The notes: generated by a model from the sequence alone, not told the origin. Positions 32,177 to 44,792 are shown, counted from the stretch's first letter. The stretch is DNA of 64,000 bases from Magicicada septendecula (GCA_034769895.1 CM068367.1:1311271046-1311335045), one strand, 5' to 3'. Translations and numbers: made by a program.

Positions 32177-34303
32177 TGTAATAGGCTATACGCATTCCGT
32201 GCACGTGGAACTTGTCTTCTTTAAAATTTATTTAGTTGGAAATAAATTAATATTTCTCGAATTATTGAATTATTTTTATTGTTTTTTATTACTTTGTTTT
32301 TTATTTATTTAATTCAAAAGAATGATCAGGTAATGACAGATCGTCATTGAGTATACGGTTATTAGAGCGGTGTTCGCGTGCATACTGTTTTGAAAATGTT
32401 GCCAAAATAATTGTTCTTAAAAAGTAGAATAGATTGTGTGGGTTTTCCACAATCGATTGATGATTCGACTCAGTCTTATAGGTTATCTGGTTTTTGTCCC
32501 CTAATTTCTCAATGTTCTTCACTCTCGCCATATTTCTCTTCTTACTTATCACCTGAAAATCCTTTATCTTAATTCACTTAAAAAATATATAATGCTTTTT
32601 AAATTAACAAATTAGTTTATTTGATGATGTTATAATCTGGATTAGTTCAACGGTTTGTGAATCGAACGGGATAGTGACCGTATCGACTCGCTCACCAAAC
32701 TCGACTCAAACAATAAAATGTTTAAAATAACATACAATATTATTTTTAATATCAGGTCGTGGATTCTTTGAGCTGTTAGGAAAGATCAGAAAATGCTTCA
32801 GGATAAAATACAATACATTACAGTTGGTTAATCAACATTCTTAATAACTAATAAAATTAAAATAATGTTAAATTAAAGGTATTACTGTTCTCGGTTCTAT
32901 TCTGAATGTCAATCGAAATGGTGGAGTTTTGTCATTCAAAATGGCCATCGACCTGTATCTAAGTGGCCCAAAATCTGCTTCAACTAATTTGTTTAAATTA
33001 AATAATGTTTTGATAATTTTATGTCCTCAATGTTGTTGAATAAAGTTTTGTTAAATTTCACAAGTGTCTGTTTTAACAGTGATTTTGGTGAATCTCGTGT
33101 TGTGTAAAGGTGTGATTATTTCGTTATTTAGGTTATCCAAATCTCACCAACTCGCAGTTACGCCTTTCATACTTGGAATGTGTTAGTCTGAGTAAATCAT
33201 CATTTTTTCATTCGATTTTCGGTTTCTTCCATTAGTATTGTTTGCTTGTGTAATTGTTAATGTTTTCCTTGTTCTTATTATGTTTTTTGCATCTCTTCAT
33301 ATTTTACTTTTGGTTATTCATCAAAATGTGACCCTCTGCTACATGGAGTTGATCTGTTCAGTTTGATTTATACATAAGACCATTACTTCACTTTCTCCCT
33401 TCCCCACTGGTTTATAACATGATCTTTGATCATCACTATTTCCTTCTTTGTACGCTTATCACTTCACTCCCTTATACTATAAGTTTTTAAAAATTTTCCT
33501 TAGACTAATGCACATATTTTTTACTCTTATTTATACCATTGTATTCCATTTTCTATAACTTTACCTACTGTCTGATCTTTTCTCTTTAATTGTTATTATT
33601 ATTATTAATTTATGGAGTATTGTTTATTTATTTTTTTACCTGGTTATTAACATGTTTTTAGTTTAGTTTCTTTTGTTATTTTTATTTTTAGTTCTTCATG
33701 CATTTATGTTATTTTGTAATTAATGTGGTCCTCACTGTCTTGTTGCTTATTGCATGTCTTTATTTTAATTAGTTGTTTCATTGTTGGACTTGTTTATACC
33801 CCTCACTTACCATATCTATTGGGTTTATCACATTATTAAGTTCTCTTCTTCTAATTTTCATCATAATTACGATATTACATTTCTTTAATATTTATTTTGC
33901 TTCATCCATTGTTTTGTTTTAGCATGGAACCAGAATACTCTGCTTAATAAACACTTATTTGTAAGTTTCCTTTCATTTATCATTTACACTAGTACTAGTT
34001 AACTATGGTTTCGTTATCTTAACAGTTCTTATATGCATGGTGATGATATGTATCGTCACAACATACTTATGGAGTTTTCTTTGAAGTACATATTGAATAC
34101 ACATATAAAATGTCTTGCTTAAAAAAATACAAAATAACTGTAAATAATTAAAAATACTGTGTAGCTAAAATGATTTGCATAAGTTCTACAATGTAATTGC
34201 AAAAATGTACTTCAAACAATATCATTTGTAATAATTATTAAAATAATAGTAAAATGCATATGTATATTATATATTCAATATAGTATATATTCAATATTAT
34301 ATA
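32177..34303 (-). other. LTR of Gypsy element C and unassigned AT-rich flank
   Basis: The left edge (TGTAATAGGC, next to the PBS) is supported. The right edge is not, because no second LTR copy is in the window. LTR-like sequence continues at least through the GAATCGAACGGG area near 32660. From about 33200 to 34303 the sequence is T-rich and I recognise nothing. Confidence 0.45.
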
Positions 34304-35677
34304 ACTTATTACTAACAAATTACATACATAAGTTAAATACAACTCTTATTATCTAATTGTAATTACTTTAAAAAGTTTATTTTGCTCTCGGCTTACTCAT
34401 GGTGTGTGCATATTTTTGCAATTGCTGATTCATTAGCTTCAAAAAATGAATTTACTTCTATTCAAACTTCTTTTATATTACTTTGTTTTACTTTCTACTG
34501 CATATGCATTTTTTTGTTTATCATCAAAGACTTTACTAATTATGTTAATTCAAAAATTACTTATTTCTCTTATCATTAACTTTACTAAATTCTAAATTTG
34601 ATACAAGAAATATTATTCTAATTTTTACTGCTTTTACATTTATGTATCATTTATTTATTTAATATTGGTTGAATGTCTTCCATTCAAACTTTAATTAGTG
34701 TCTTTCAGCTGTCTGTAATTAAATGTTTTTTTATCACCTCGTTTGACGTGGTTATTCATCTGTACGTCCTCCGTGTCCTTCTGGTCGTGTCCTCTGTGTG
34801 TCCTTCTGGTTGTGTCCTCTGCATGTGCTTCGATCCTCTGGTCGTGTCCTCCGTGTGTTCTGATTAACAGTCATCTCATCTCACGTCAAATGCTGCCAGT
34901 GTGTCCATAGACCTCATTGTATGTATTTTACAGCTCTGGCTGTATAGCTAGTTGATCCTGTGACCCTTACGATAATTTGTGAATTTGTGTCATTGACTGA
35001 CATAGCCTCCTGCGGCAATGGTTGAACCGAGAAGAAGAAACTTTATTAGCGCAACTTGGTATTTATAGTCAGGTCGTGCAAAAATTCCTGTCTGAACACT
35101 TTTCAACTTGTCAGATTCTGTCGATGCGTCACTCCCCCCACTCTGGTTCAATTCACTATTTTCGCCTATTTTCGCGAATTACAAAGTTTGTTCACCTCAC
35201 TCGATGTTAAATCGATCACTAATTTTTATGTGATTACTATACGTAAATTGCACTTCTTTATGGTATTCACAAAAAGATTTATTCATTTTTTACGTATAGT
35301 AATTGCACTTTTTGTCACCTCTGAATCATTTTTTAACATTTTATTTATCTATAATTTCTACACACTTTGGTGTCTTTTGTTTTATCCTATCGTACATACT
35401 TTTCTTATAATTAACAATAAACATATACTTATTCCACTTGAAAAGGGTTGGTTACATTTCAGGAACGGACAGGTTTCACACACACTAACAAAATACGCGC
35501 GTACACAACGCAAGCGACAGGTGTGTCGAAACTGCATGTCCATGCATGAATTCTGTACTCCCTATTTTTACTACGATTCAGCTTATGCAATCTGAATCAT
35601 GTTTATTAATTTATATTTATTCATTTCTATTATTTATTTGGGCAATGCACAGTATCATTACTGTTTGTACTGTTGCA
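34304..35677 (-). repeat. Gypsy copy A 3' LTR (left-most of three)
   Basis: Homologous to 45313-46691 and 56261-57633. The right edge is firm: TGCA at 35677 is followed by the polypurine-tract complement TTATTCCCCAGC. The left edge is where homology stops. It is preceded by ATATA (34299-34303), and ATATA also follows the outermost LTR at 57634-57638. It holds a CTGGTCGTGTCCTC-type minisatellite (34770-34860). Confidence 0.8.
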
Positions 35678-35797
35678 TTATTCCCCAGCTTGGTGAAAAA
35701 AATTTTTTAATACAAAATTAAAAATTTTTGTTTTCTCTGCCTTTTTATTATACAAATAATATGTATTGTTTTTTATTTATCAACATATTTATTTATT

Positions 35798-36573
35798 TTA
35801 TGTGCGATTAATAATGAGTATTCTTAAAGAGCTCGTATGGTATTTACCCATCTCTTTTTTTCTCACACTGTCATACACTATGACTGTCTGTTTACCAGCT
35901 TGTCGCACTAGTGTATATGGTCCATCATACAACCTGAAAAATTTCTCAGCTGTATTGTCAACTCTTTTTCCTACTGGATTAGTTTTTAATAATACCTCTT
36001 CTTCCACATTGAATTGTTGTAGTTTGTGTGTTCTGTTAAATCTCTCAACTCTCTTGTTACCCCTTTCTATTATCCGTCGCTTTGCGTATTCAATTTTCAC
36101 ACTATTTGGTACAAGTACATTCTGATTTTAAGTTTGTTTATTTAATTCGTCCAAAATCTGTTCGGTTTTTTATCTTCTTCTAATTCTATTGGAGTATAAC
36201 TGGTTGGTTCACTATAGTTCTCGTTGATGGATTAATCAAGAAATGGTAAATATTCTGCCCATGTATTGTGCTGATTATGGCAGTATATCCTTAAATATTT
36301 ACCTAGTTCTTTGTTAACCCTTTCTGCAAGGTTTCCTTGAGGATGTCTTATGGATGTGAGTACAGGTTGTATTCCATTTTCTCTCAAAATTCTCTCACAT
36401 TTTTCACTCTGGAATTGTACACCCTGATCACTCAAGACCTTTTTCATCTTACCAAATGCTGGAATATATTTCTGCAGTAGTATCTTTAGAACAACCTTTG
36501 TGGTGGGTCGCATAATTGGATACAGTCGGACTGCCTTGGAAAACACATCAGTACATACCAATATGTGTTTCAC
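35798..36573 (-). pseudogene. Gypsy copy A integrase core and C-terminal domain, frameshifted
   Basis: The frame 36573-36232 contains the DDE integrase core: first Asp in CTDVFSK, second in LSDQGVQF, Glu in NLAERVNKE. The frame 36100-35798 is the C-terminal domain (VLLKTNPVGKR ... FFRLYDGPYTL), which binds DNA. Compared with copy B, the stretch between them carries indels and a stop. Relative to 46837-47003 of copy B, about 150 bp downstream are missing. The original role was inserting element cDNA; this copy is not expressible as one protein. Confidence 0.88.
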
Positions 36574-36728
36574 TCCTCGACTTATTCATGAAGTGGTCCC
36601 AGAAAATCCACTGCAATTAGCTCTCCCTTATTTTCTTTCTGGATGCTCTGCATTTCTACATATGTGTGTAAATTCGGTCCTTTTGCCATTTGAGACTCAT
36701 AGCATTTCTTCACCTCTTTCTTGATTTT

Positions 36729-37790
36729 TCAAAACATATTATTAATAGTAAAATCCTCTTGCAGACTCAGGTAACATTTCAGAGCACCAGTAAGCGCTAA
36801 GCTCTCGTGTGCTGGTTGGATTAACTTCTGCAACATTTCGTTAGTCGCTACTATCTTCCAGTCTTGTCTTACTAACTTGAAAAGGATTCCATTCAGTACC
36901 TTATAATGATCCGGTAGCTGTTCTCTATCTTGCATCTCCCTTATGGTAACATCCAAATTTTGTTGTTGTGCTAAATTTGTTAGCATTTGTTTTACCTCAT
37001 CATTCGCTTTAAATTTAATTGATAGCAATTGTACTTCTTTCTTCTCGTTCTCGTATACTTCTTCACATTCCTCTGTGATGTATCGGCTTAATGTGTCAGC
37101 TACAATATTGTCTTTACCTTTACAATATTTAATGGTGAACGAGTATTCACCGATGGCTAGAATCCACTTTAATAATCGGGCATTTGTTACTTTGCATTTC
37201 AATAGAAAGGATAATGCTTGATGGTCAGTGTGTGTCTCGAAGTGAGTACCGTAAATATAATATCTGAATCATTTCAGAGGGTATACTATTGCGAGGATTT
37301 TTTTTCTGATGTGGAGTAGTGTCTTTCTGCTCCTTTGAAGAATCTACTGGCGTAGGCGATGACTCGGTGCTCTCCCGTATTATCTCGTTGATACAGTACA
37401 CTCCCTACAGCGTAGTCACTGGCATCAGAGTAGATTACGAATTTTCTTTCACGTTGAGGATGATGTAACATAATATTTTCGATGAATAACGTTTTCAGTA
37501 GGTTAAAGGCATCTTGGCGTTTCTTCTCCCATTTCCACTTCTGTCCTTCCTTCGTCAGTTCCAGTAACGGTTGCGTATACTTCGCATATAATGTTGAGAA
37601 TCTTCTGTAGTATCCCGTTAGTCCTAAGAATGCTCTTAACCCTTTGAGATTTCTGGGTATAGGAAAATTAGTTATGCTGGATATTTTGATAGGATTGGGT
37701 TGAATACCAGAGGAAGAAATAATGTGACCTAGGAATTGGATAGAGGATTTGATAAATTCACATTTGTTAGGTTAAGAGATATATTCGCTT
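36729..37790 (-). pseudogene. Gypsy copy A RNase H and integrase N-terminus
   Basis: Downstream of the RT thumb-like region (37750-37480), the RNase H active-site block IYSDASDYAVG is at 37471-37286. The frame 37202-36729 contains its end (WILAIGEYSFTIKYCKGKDNIVADTLSR). The integrase zinc-binding region follows (LIQPAHESLAL), with one expected His not evident. Stops separate the pieces. About 590 bp of this region are deleted in copy B, so copy A is the only source for it here. Confidence 0.85.
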
Positions 37791-37792
37791 GC

Positions 37793-38269
37793 TTAAACTT
37801 GTGGAATATCGTGCTTAGATGTTTTTTCTAGTGTTTTAGATACAACTAGGATATCGTCTACAAATACTATGGTGTACGGTTCCACCTCATGTCCTAGGGC
37901 TCTTTCTAGGCACTTTACTATGGCTGCTAAACTCGTGCTTAGTCCAAAGGGTACTACCCTGTGTTGGTAGCATTTACTGTTATACAGGAAGACTGTGTAC
38001 TTTCTATTCTCTTCACGAATTGGAATCTGCCAGAAACTTGAGCGTAAATCCAGCTTCGTCAGATAGCTGTCACCCTTTCTTTTTTTGGTAGCTATCATGA
38101 TATTCATATTATTTAAAGGTAAAATTGCAGTATTCTTAAAATATTTCTTATTTCGCTGTATCCATGCAGAATTTAAAACTGACGTCTGACTACCTGTGTC
38201 TACTAACTGTTTTATATCACAATTATTAATTCGAACAGTAACAATGGGACATTGTGTTTGTTTCTCCAC
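37793..38269 (-). pseudogene. Gypsy copy A protease-RT fusion created by deletion
   Basis: One 158-codon frame starts as the aspartic protease (QLVDTGSQTSVLN) and jumps near 38080 straight into the RT (YLTKLDLRSSFWQIPI, VPFGLSTS, FVDDILV). Copy B shows what is missing: the protease C-terminus, the linker and the RT fingers. The fusion is a deletion product, not a functional arrangement. The YVDD-type box is FVDD, usual for Gypsy. Confidence 0.85.
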
Positions 38270-38362
38270 TTACTCTACATCCTGGTCAGTGTGTAGCAGT
38301 TCGTTGCGTATATCGCTAGGGTAAATATTGTTTATTGTACAACGCTTTTTCTGTCCGCTCTG

Positions 38363-38779
38363 TCATTGTGCAGATGTTGACGGCTTATTGTTCTCTTCCA
38401 TTGTTCCTCGCTGCATTGAATTGTTGCCACTTCCTTTCATTGGACTTACGCCTGTGTCATATGATTTTGGAAAACGTTTACAATTAGACAACCACACACT
38501 GCCTCCTTTATAATTTTTTCCATCATGCAGCTCTGTTTTCATCAGCTGATGGCCTTCTCCTCGTTGTTTAGCCATGTTCATTCATTCGGTCTCTGTAGCT
38601 GTGCGCGTCGTTGTGTTGTGTATTGGTGGCGTATAATTTATTTTATAATTATCATGGTTTTGTGTAGCATTTTGTATTGATGTCTTGTCATCACGGTGAT
38701 AATTATAGTGGTGATTAGTGTGTTTTGGTTCCCAGTGTTGTGTGTTCTTACCTTTATTGATATTCTCCGACTGTGTCAC
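38363..38779 (-). pseudogene. Gypsy copy A gag C-terminal/nucleocapsid region
   Basis: Two frames (38581-38363 and 38779-38582) correspond to 53948-53730 and the adjoining sequence of copy B. They are Asn/Gln/Lys-rich with isolated Cys and His residues. I do not see a complete CCHC knuckle. The assignment rests on position between gag and the protease. Confidence 0.55.
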
Positions 38780-38919
38780 AAGGATTAAAAATTCTTCTAT
38801 GGTTTTAATTCACTGTGTATAAACTGCTAACTGAATATTTAAACATTTTATTTGCCTCCAGAAACGGTTAACACTATAAAATAGGTTAAGTACCTTCTGT
38901 CAATGTTTCTCAGAATCCT

Positions 38920-38972
38920 ATACTGGATTACTCGAGTTTTGACACCAATGGTGTCATCATCAGATCCAATAT
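38920..38972 (-). ncRNA. Hammerhead ribozyme motif, PLE family 2, 3' side
   Basis: Minus strand: nine-pair helix I (ATATTGGAT / ATCCAGTAT), CTGATGA, extra T, helix II GACACC-ATT-GGTGTC. The core reads AAAA where GAAA is expected (G12A, a CpG-to-CpA change relative to 43464). Helix III is the perfect palindrome ACTCGAGT, followed by A. Confidence 0.75.
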
Positions 38973-39140
38973 GATTAAGGTTAAAACATTAATCGATGTA
39001 TATTCATCTCGTCAAATATTGAAAAACAACACATACATTGTACAAAAATAATAAATAACACATATTAAAACGAAATAACAACGAAATAAAACCGACATGT
39101 GGCCATAACGAACCTGCACAGGAACGCTCCCGCGGTAAAA

Positions 39141-40085
39141 CTAATCAATACCGGCTTGACCTTCGTTCAATTTTATCGATCTGATATAGCCAATTTCTCG
39201 TTCTATATGATCGATTCTATTAAACAAAATATTATTTGTATGTATTGCTTTTTCGTTTAGGACATGATTGTAATCCTCGTTTATAGCTTTATATATCTCG
39301 AACCGTTCGAGGGTGTCTAGCCTTAGTGACTTTTTACATTTATGTAGGATATCTAAATTATCACCAATACTCTTTATGTTATGGTCATGTAAGCTTAAAT
39401 GTTCTGCAAATGTAGATCTTCTTACATTTGTCTTGGAGCTTGGGATATGTTCTTTATAACGTAATTTGAAGGAATGACCCGTTTGTCCTATGTAGAACTG
39501 TGTGCAATCCGAACAATTAAGTTTATATACACCAGTACCGTCAAATGTATCGGAGGGTATATTTTTGTTTGTAAATGTAAGTTTTTTCTCAAGCTTATTA
39601 TTCGCCTTTGAAGCCAAAGTAATATTTTGCTTTTTTAATTGGTTTTTTAAAATATGATGTAGAATTTCACCATATTCTATTGCAATATATTTGTTTACTT
39701 TTTCTTTGGACACATTAATATTTATTGGTTTATTTTGTTCTTTACTAATTATTTTATCTACTATATGACTTTTGTATCCATTTGCTATCACTATGTGTTT
39801 GATAATGTCTAGTTCATTTTTATAGTCTTCCGTAGATAGGGGCAATGCCAGCAATCTATGAACCATACAATTAAAAAATGCCATTTTACGTGAAATAGGG
39901 TGATAAGATGAGGCGTGAATAGCATGATCTGTGATAGTTGGTTTTCTGTAAATATTATAGTTAATTTTATTAATTATTTTTGTTAAAGTTGAATCTAAAA
40001 AATTAATTTTATTATTCATTTCCGTCTCTAATGTGAATTGCAAATTATTTGTAATAGTATTCATATATTTTTTAAGCATCCCCAA
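39141..40085 (-). pseudogene. PLE family 2 ORF, C-terminal third with GIY-YIG nuclease
   Basis: The 314 codons cover the post-RT linker (NKINFLDSTLTK, YRKPTITDHAIHASSYHP) and the GIY-YIG domain (GVYKLNCSDC, then FYIGQTGHSFKLRYKEH, CX2C present). Architecture matches the array PLE, but the sequence is clearly a different family. No RT catalytic motifs are present: homology stops at 40085, where upstream sequence becomes low-complexity. The start codon given is simply the first Met left in the frame. The copy is 5' truncated or interrupted and inactive. Confidence 0.9.
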
Positions 40086-40089
40086 TACC

Positions 40090-43050
40090 AGGGATAAAAA
40101 AGATGATTCTGTATATAAAATAATAATTCATATAAAATAAAATGTTTAATATAAAGAAAATAAAAAGACAATAACACGACAAACGACGACAAAAGAAAAC
40201 AAAAGAAGAAGGGAACCACAAAAAACAAACGAGAATAAAACCAAATAAGAAAGTGATTGACCAAACCAAATGAAAAAGGAAAAAACCGAAACCAAACAAA
40301 AATGAAACAAATTGAAGGAATTGAATGACTCAATACCAAATATTAAAATGAACCCAAAGGAGAAGATGGAAAACCAAGATATAAACCATAATACACTGGA
40401 AATGAAGAAGGAGGAAAATGAAAAAGAAACAATCCAAAGGTAAAGAGAAATAAAAATGGAAACAAATGATAAGACACAATCAAGTAATAAAGAATATGAG
40501 CAGGAGAAATGGTACACTCAAATGTAATATTGAAAAAGGAACCAATAACCAACCTATGTAAAAAACAAATATTATTATCAGTTAATGGATAAAAGTAAAT
40601 GATAATTGAAAGAAACTCAATTAAACAATGTTAAGTATCAAAGCAAACTAACCCACAAATTAGAGTTAGATGTAATGATAAAATATAGAGACATAAAATT
40701 GTTAATATTATTAATGATATTTGTAATGAAAGAGATAGTACGGTAGTGGGAAAGTAATTATAGGGATTACCCATTTAGAAACACTTAAAAACAAAAACAT
40801 TTGTGAAGTGCAAAATGAAAGTGTAAAAACCCCAAAGTAAAGTGATAAAGAAAAAACACTAAATAAATTATAATAAACGATAAATAATTTAAAAGTGAAG
40901 GTGATGATTAAATAAGAATAATGTATTATAAAGAATGTCAGTATTGTGAAAGATAGTGAAGGATAAAAAAATAAACACTTAATAAATCAAAAAGAAACAC
41001 TCAATGATTAACAGTGAAAAATATTAGTAATTAAAAAAGTTGTTAAGAATAGTATTAAGTGTAAACAGTTAATTGAGGTATAATGAACACTGAAAAGTGA
41101 TGAAGACAGTATTAATTAAGAAAGAATATTATTGTTAAATTTAATTGAATACAATTATAATTAAAAGGGAGAACCCAATGAAAGAGAAAACAGATAGTGT
41201 TAGCATGGAGTGAAGGTTAAGATTATTTAAAAAATTAAGAAGTTAAAACAAATCAATAAACACCCCATGTTACAAGGGATAATTATTTTAGTAAGTTCAA
41301 AAAATGTGATGTTGTTTATCACCAAAAAACTAATATAAAATGAGATGATTTGTAAACAAATATTATCAAAAAATTGTTAAATAATTGTTTAAGCAAGTTT
41401 ATGAATAGGATATGGCTGGAAGAATTATACAGACCATAGGCCTAGATGTTGTATTTAATGTGATCAAAAATAGTAAATAATAGCCACCTTGTTATTATTG
41501 GCAAATTAAATAAGTAAGAAAGTAAAAAAAATGTATGACTTAGAAAACGAGGAAACCAGTTAGTAAATAACTAGCAATTCATGATGTATAAAATAATAGT
41601 AACATACTAATAACACTACAACAGATCCAAAACACATCAATAAATAACACAACCAATTATAATAACAAAATAAAGCCCATTAGGCTAAAATGAGATGTAA
41701 TTTGAATGAAATATGTCAAATACCATAATGGCTACTTAGGCCTATGAAATGCCTAACTGTCAAAAACAAACAACTACAAATTATAACAAATTAACAAAGA
41801 AACTAGCAAATCCAAGGTGAACAAATAACCAAGGATAATTTGTAAATCATAATAAAAGCAAAATATTAGAATAAGAATTTAAATTAAAAGAGAAATGTAA
41901 TTAGCAAATACTAAAATAATCGTAAATCATAAAACATAAAATAATCCAACCTTGAGGGATATCAAAATAATCTTTGAAAGGAAATAAATAATATAGTGAC
42001 AATATTTAATACTTAGGAAGGAAGATAGAGTAATAAAAGCAATCAGAAGATATACAAGGACTTTGAAAAAATTCAAATTTTGATAACAATGGATTTTTTG
42101 CCAGATTAACCAATCAGATTTAATTAGTAACCATAGAAACGAACGTTGGTGGTGAAATTACCGTTGAATATCGTTACTCGTAAAGTGACGCTCTTGCAGA
42201 ACAGAAGCTGAATTTTGAACGACCAATTTTTAATCAAAAAATGTAAAAATAGTAAATAAAATTCAAAACCATGATCAAATAAGAAGCAGACGAACAACTG
42301 GAGCAGTTAACTATAGCCAAGGACCATTTTACCAGGAATTTAAATGAAAATATGACCACATCTAATATGAAAAGGACGCCAGATCTACTTAAGTCCCAAG
42401 ATTAATGAAAACTGAAAACTATTGCAGCCCAATCCTCTTCCAACTCAATGATTGATAACACCAAGTCATCTGATGTGTTAAGTATCCTTGAATTACCAAA
42501 TTTCCAAAAATAAACTCACTTTAAATATTTCTAAAAGTAATTTGAACTCTCACTATAAACCGAATATTCTCTTTCAAAGATTAATTAAGAAAAATAAGAT
42601 ACTGAAATTTTGTTAACATAAAATCTAACCTGTTGTTTGAATACGAACTTTAGAAACACGTTTTAACAACACTACAGAACAGATTATAACCACACATCTT
42701 ATTATTTAAGTACACATAAAGTAAGGTAAGGTACTTTGTATTGTAATCATAGGAATTATTTGTCTTGTAATCAAAAGAATCCCAGATTTTGGAACAAAAA
42801 TAATTGTAATAGCTAAACAAACCAGCAGCCATGCTGATGTGAATGCCTCGTTACCAAAATTGATTCGTCATCCTGAGAAAAATTGTTTCATGTAAAAAGT
42901 CGGTGCAAATTTATTAATCAACAAATATAATTTAATTGTCAAACTGAAATTTTACTTATCAACCATTAAAATAACTAGTGCAGGGAGTAACCGTTGTTAT
43001 TATTTCATAGGGAGTGTATCATATAATTTGTGTTTGTTAATGAATTAGCT
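40090..43050. other. Unassigned A-rich segment inside PLE family 2
   Basis: About 3 kb, strongly A-biased on the plus strand, with no frame I can identify. If the PLE were complete, the missing RT half (~1.5 kb) should lie at 40085-41600, but no RT motif is seen. It may be a foreign insertion or a captured sequence. Confidence 0.4.
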
Positions 43051-43195
43051 TTGACGGTACAGCACTCACGCAGCAAATCGACACAGTACTTGATCGAGTC
43101 AGTTGTCTAACCAAGGCGGAAAGTATTTGAATGCCCCGGCCGTCACAGCTGTGAACTTAGTTATAACATATAATCTAAGAATTTTAATTGTTTCT

Positions 43196-43240
43196 AATAA
43201 ACAAATTGGTGCCACCCGGGAATCACAAATCCCTATATAC
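43196..43240 (+). other. PBS-like sequence after an LTR-like end
   Basis: TAATAAACA followed by AATTGGTGCCACCCGGGAA resembles the 3' edge of an LTR plus a tRNA-type primer site (TGGTGCC...CCCGGGA is common in BEL/Gypsy elements). No second LTR copy was found, so this is tentative. Confidence 0.35.
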
Positions 43241-43433
43241 TAACAGGTAAGGTTACTGCCGCGTTGTACTGGTAATTACAGCATCGCTATGGACATCGTT
43301 AGCGCAAGAATAGACGTAATGACCCCAGTGCGAGACGAACGCACTCACACATACAACACTTGTACATATTTTTCAGAAGACGACAGCAGTTTCATCGTTA
43401 CAATATACATCGATTAATGTTTTAACCTTAATC

Positions 43434-43484
43434 ATATTGGATCTGATGATGACACCTGGTGTCGAAACTCAAGTAATCCAGTAT
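43434..43484 (+). ncRNA. Hammerhead ribozyme motif, PLE family 2, inverted end
   Basis: Helix I ATATTGGAT / ATCCAGTAT (9 pairs, one G-U), CTGATGA at 43443-43449, extra T, helix II GACAC-CTG-GTGTC. GAAA is at 43464-43467, helix III ACT/AGT, and cleavage is predicted after A43475. All core positions are intact apart from the extra nucleotide. Confidence 0.82.
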
Positions 43485-43779
43485 AGGATTCTAAGAAACG
43501 TTGACAGAAGGTAATTAACCTATTTTATAACTGAATATCTCTCTGGAAATGGTAAGATAACTTTGAAACAATTTCATACTCTGAGAATTTAGGTTTAAGA
43601 TGCTTTACGCATTCTATTTGTGCAATTGTGTACTGTTCTATACTCTGTTGTCCGTGTGCGTTAAACTTTCCATACTCGAGTTGACCACATACCTGTCGTT
43701 GAGTATGTATGTTCCAGTATCTGTTCTCAAATACCTCACGAAACTGCTGATATGTACTGATGTTATCTCTAATAACAGA

Positions 43780-44531
43780 CTACCAATGACTGGCTGAATC
43801 TTTAAGATATCGCGTGACGAAGTCTGTCTTCTCGTCGTCATTTATCGCACTGCCAATCTTCTCTATTTCTTTCTCCACTTTAGCTAGGAATTCCATACTG
43901 TTCTCCCATTCACCACCTGAGAACCTTATTCTGCTCCTTTCTTCCATTTGTGCAGGAAACATCATCATTTGATTCTGTTGTCTTCTTAATTCACCTCGTA
44001 GTTGGTTCATTTCCTCTTGGACCTCCTCTTTTATATGGGATACCTCTCCCGAATGGTCTTACGTAGTCTCTTCAATTTTATTTTCAACAACTACGGTACG
44101 CGTTACTATTTCTCTAATTTTACTGGTATTTGCTTGTGACATATTATTTACAGTTTGGATTTTATCATCCTGTTCTCGCATTATAGTAGTTAAATTATCA
44201 TTTATTTGTTTATGTGCTTCTTTTATATCTCTTCTCCACTCGAGACGTAATTCTTTTTGTTTATTTTCAATCCTCACAACTTGCTCACCTAAGGCTTGTT
44301 TAAAATTATTCTTTAAAGTATCAATACGTATGTTGGTGTCAACAATTTTTTTCTGTTAACTCTTCTAGCTTTCTGTAATTTTATGGTGTCCTGTTTAAAA
44401 TTTTTAGTCTGTTGTTCTAGTTTAGTATTAAAATTTTCAGACTGTTGTTCTAATTTATTTTCTAAACTATCCGTTTGGTTTTTATTTAATTTTTTTAATT
44501 CGTCTATATTTTGGTTCAATTCCTCTTTCAA
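43780..44531 (-). pseudogene. Gypsy copy A gag (capsid and coiled coil), in three frames
   Basis: Frames 44531-44313 and 44277-44059 encode a Gln/Lys/Asn-rich coiled coil (LENKLEQQSENFNTKLEQQ). Frame 44010-43780 encodes a capsid-like block (RFSGGEWENSMEFLAKVEKEIEKIG ... FVTRYLKDSASHW). The same three pieces with the same breaks occur in copy B at 54720-55470. The frameshifts therefore predate or were copied during the duplication, unless they reflect a spliced or frameshifted gag. The protein would form the cytoplasmic particle in which reverse transcription takes place. Confidence 0.75.
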
Positions 44532-44772
44532 TCTTTCTGTTTGCTTATTTATATTTTCTGTCTGTTTTGTGCTTATCTCATCTACACAAGCATGGTTTGA
44601 TGTGCTTCCATGTTTAAGCTTTCCGGTGTTGCTATAATGAATATTTTGTATTTATTTATTATGTTTTAGAATATTATTCTTATGGAACCGAATTACTAAT
44701 TTTATTTATTTATTTATTTATTATTATTATTAATTATTACTTTTCTTATTACCATTACACCTTTACAATGAT

Positions 44773-44790
44773 ATTTTTCGTTGAGCGCCA
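44773..44790 (-). other. Primer-binding-site candidate, Gypsy copy A
   Basis: Minus strand TGGCGCTCAACGAAAAA lies two nucleotides from an LTR-like CA terminus (AAGACACA). In copy B the same place reads TATCGCTCAACA. Confidence 0.55.
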
Positions 44791-44792
44791 GT

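Larger units (their letters stand above)
38839..43528 (-). mobile_element. Second PLE family, inserted in Gypsy copy A, with inverted hammerhead ends
   Basis: It is flanked by a 10-bp TSD AACTGAATAT (38829-38838 and 43529-43538). The uninterrupted target is visible in Gypsy copy B (near 54465: CTAACTGAATATCTCTCTGG). Both ends carry the same ~120-bp sequence in opposite orientation, each with a hammerhead, which is the classic inverted-pLTR form of PLEs. The 3' part of the ORF is at 39141-40085. The segment 40090-43050 is not recognisably PLE. Confidence 0.85.

Noticed and set aside
34382-36125. Plus-strand hydrophobic frames in and next to the Gypsy LTR as env or membrane proteins
   Set aside because: They are antisense to LTR and integrase sequence, T-rich, and broken at different places in the copies.
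40061-40552. Hydrophobic minus-strand frames (Phe/Ser-rich) as a membrane protein
   Set aside because: Produced by A-rich low-complexity DNA; overlapping frames look equally 'open' and no motif is conserved.
42105-42200. Conserved-looking non-repeat patch as a host exon
   Set aside because: No splice-bounded open frame or protein similarity; it lies inside the nested element.
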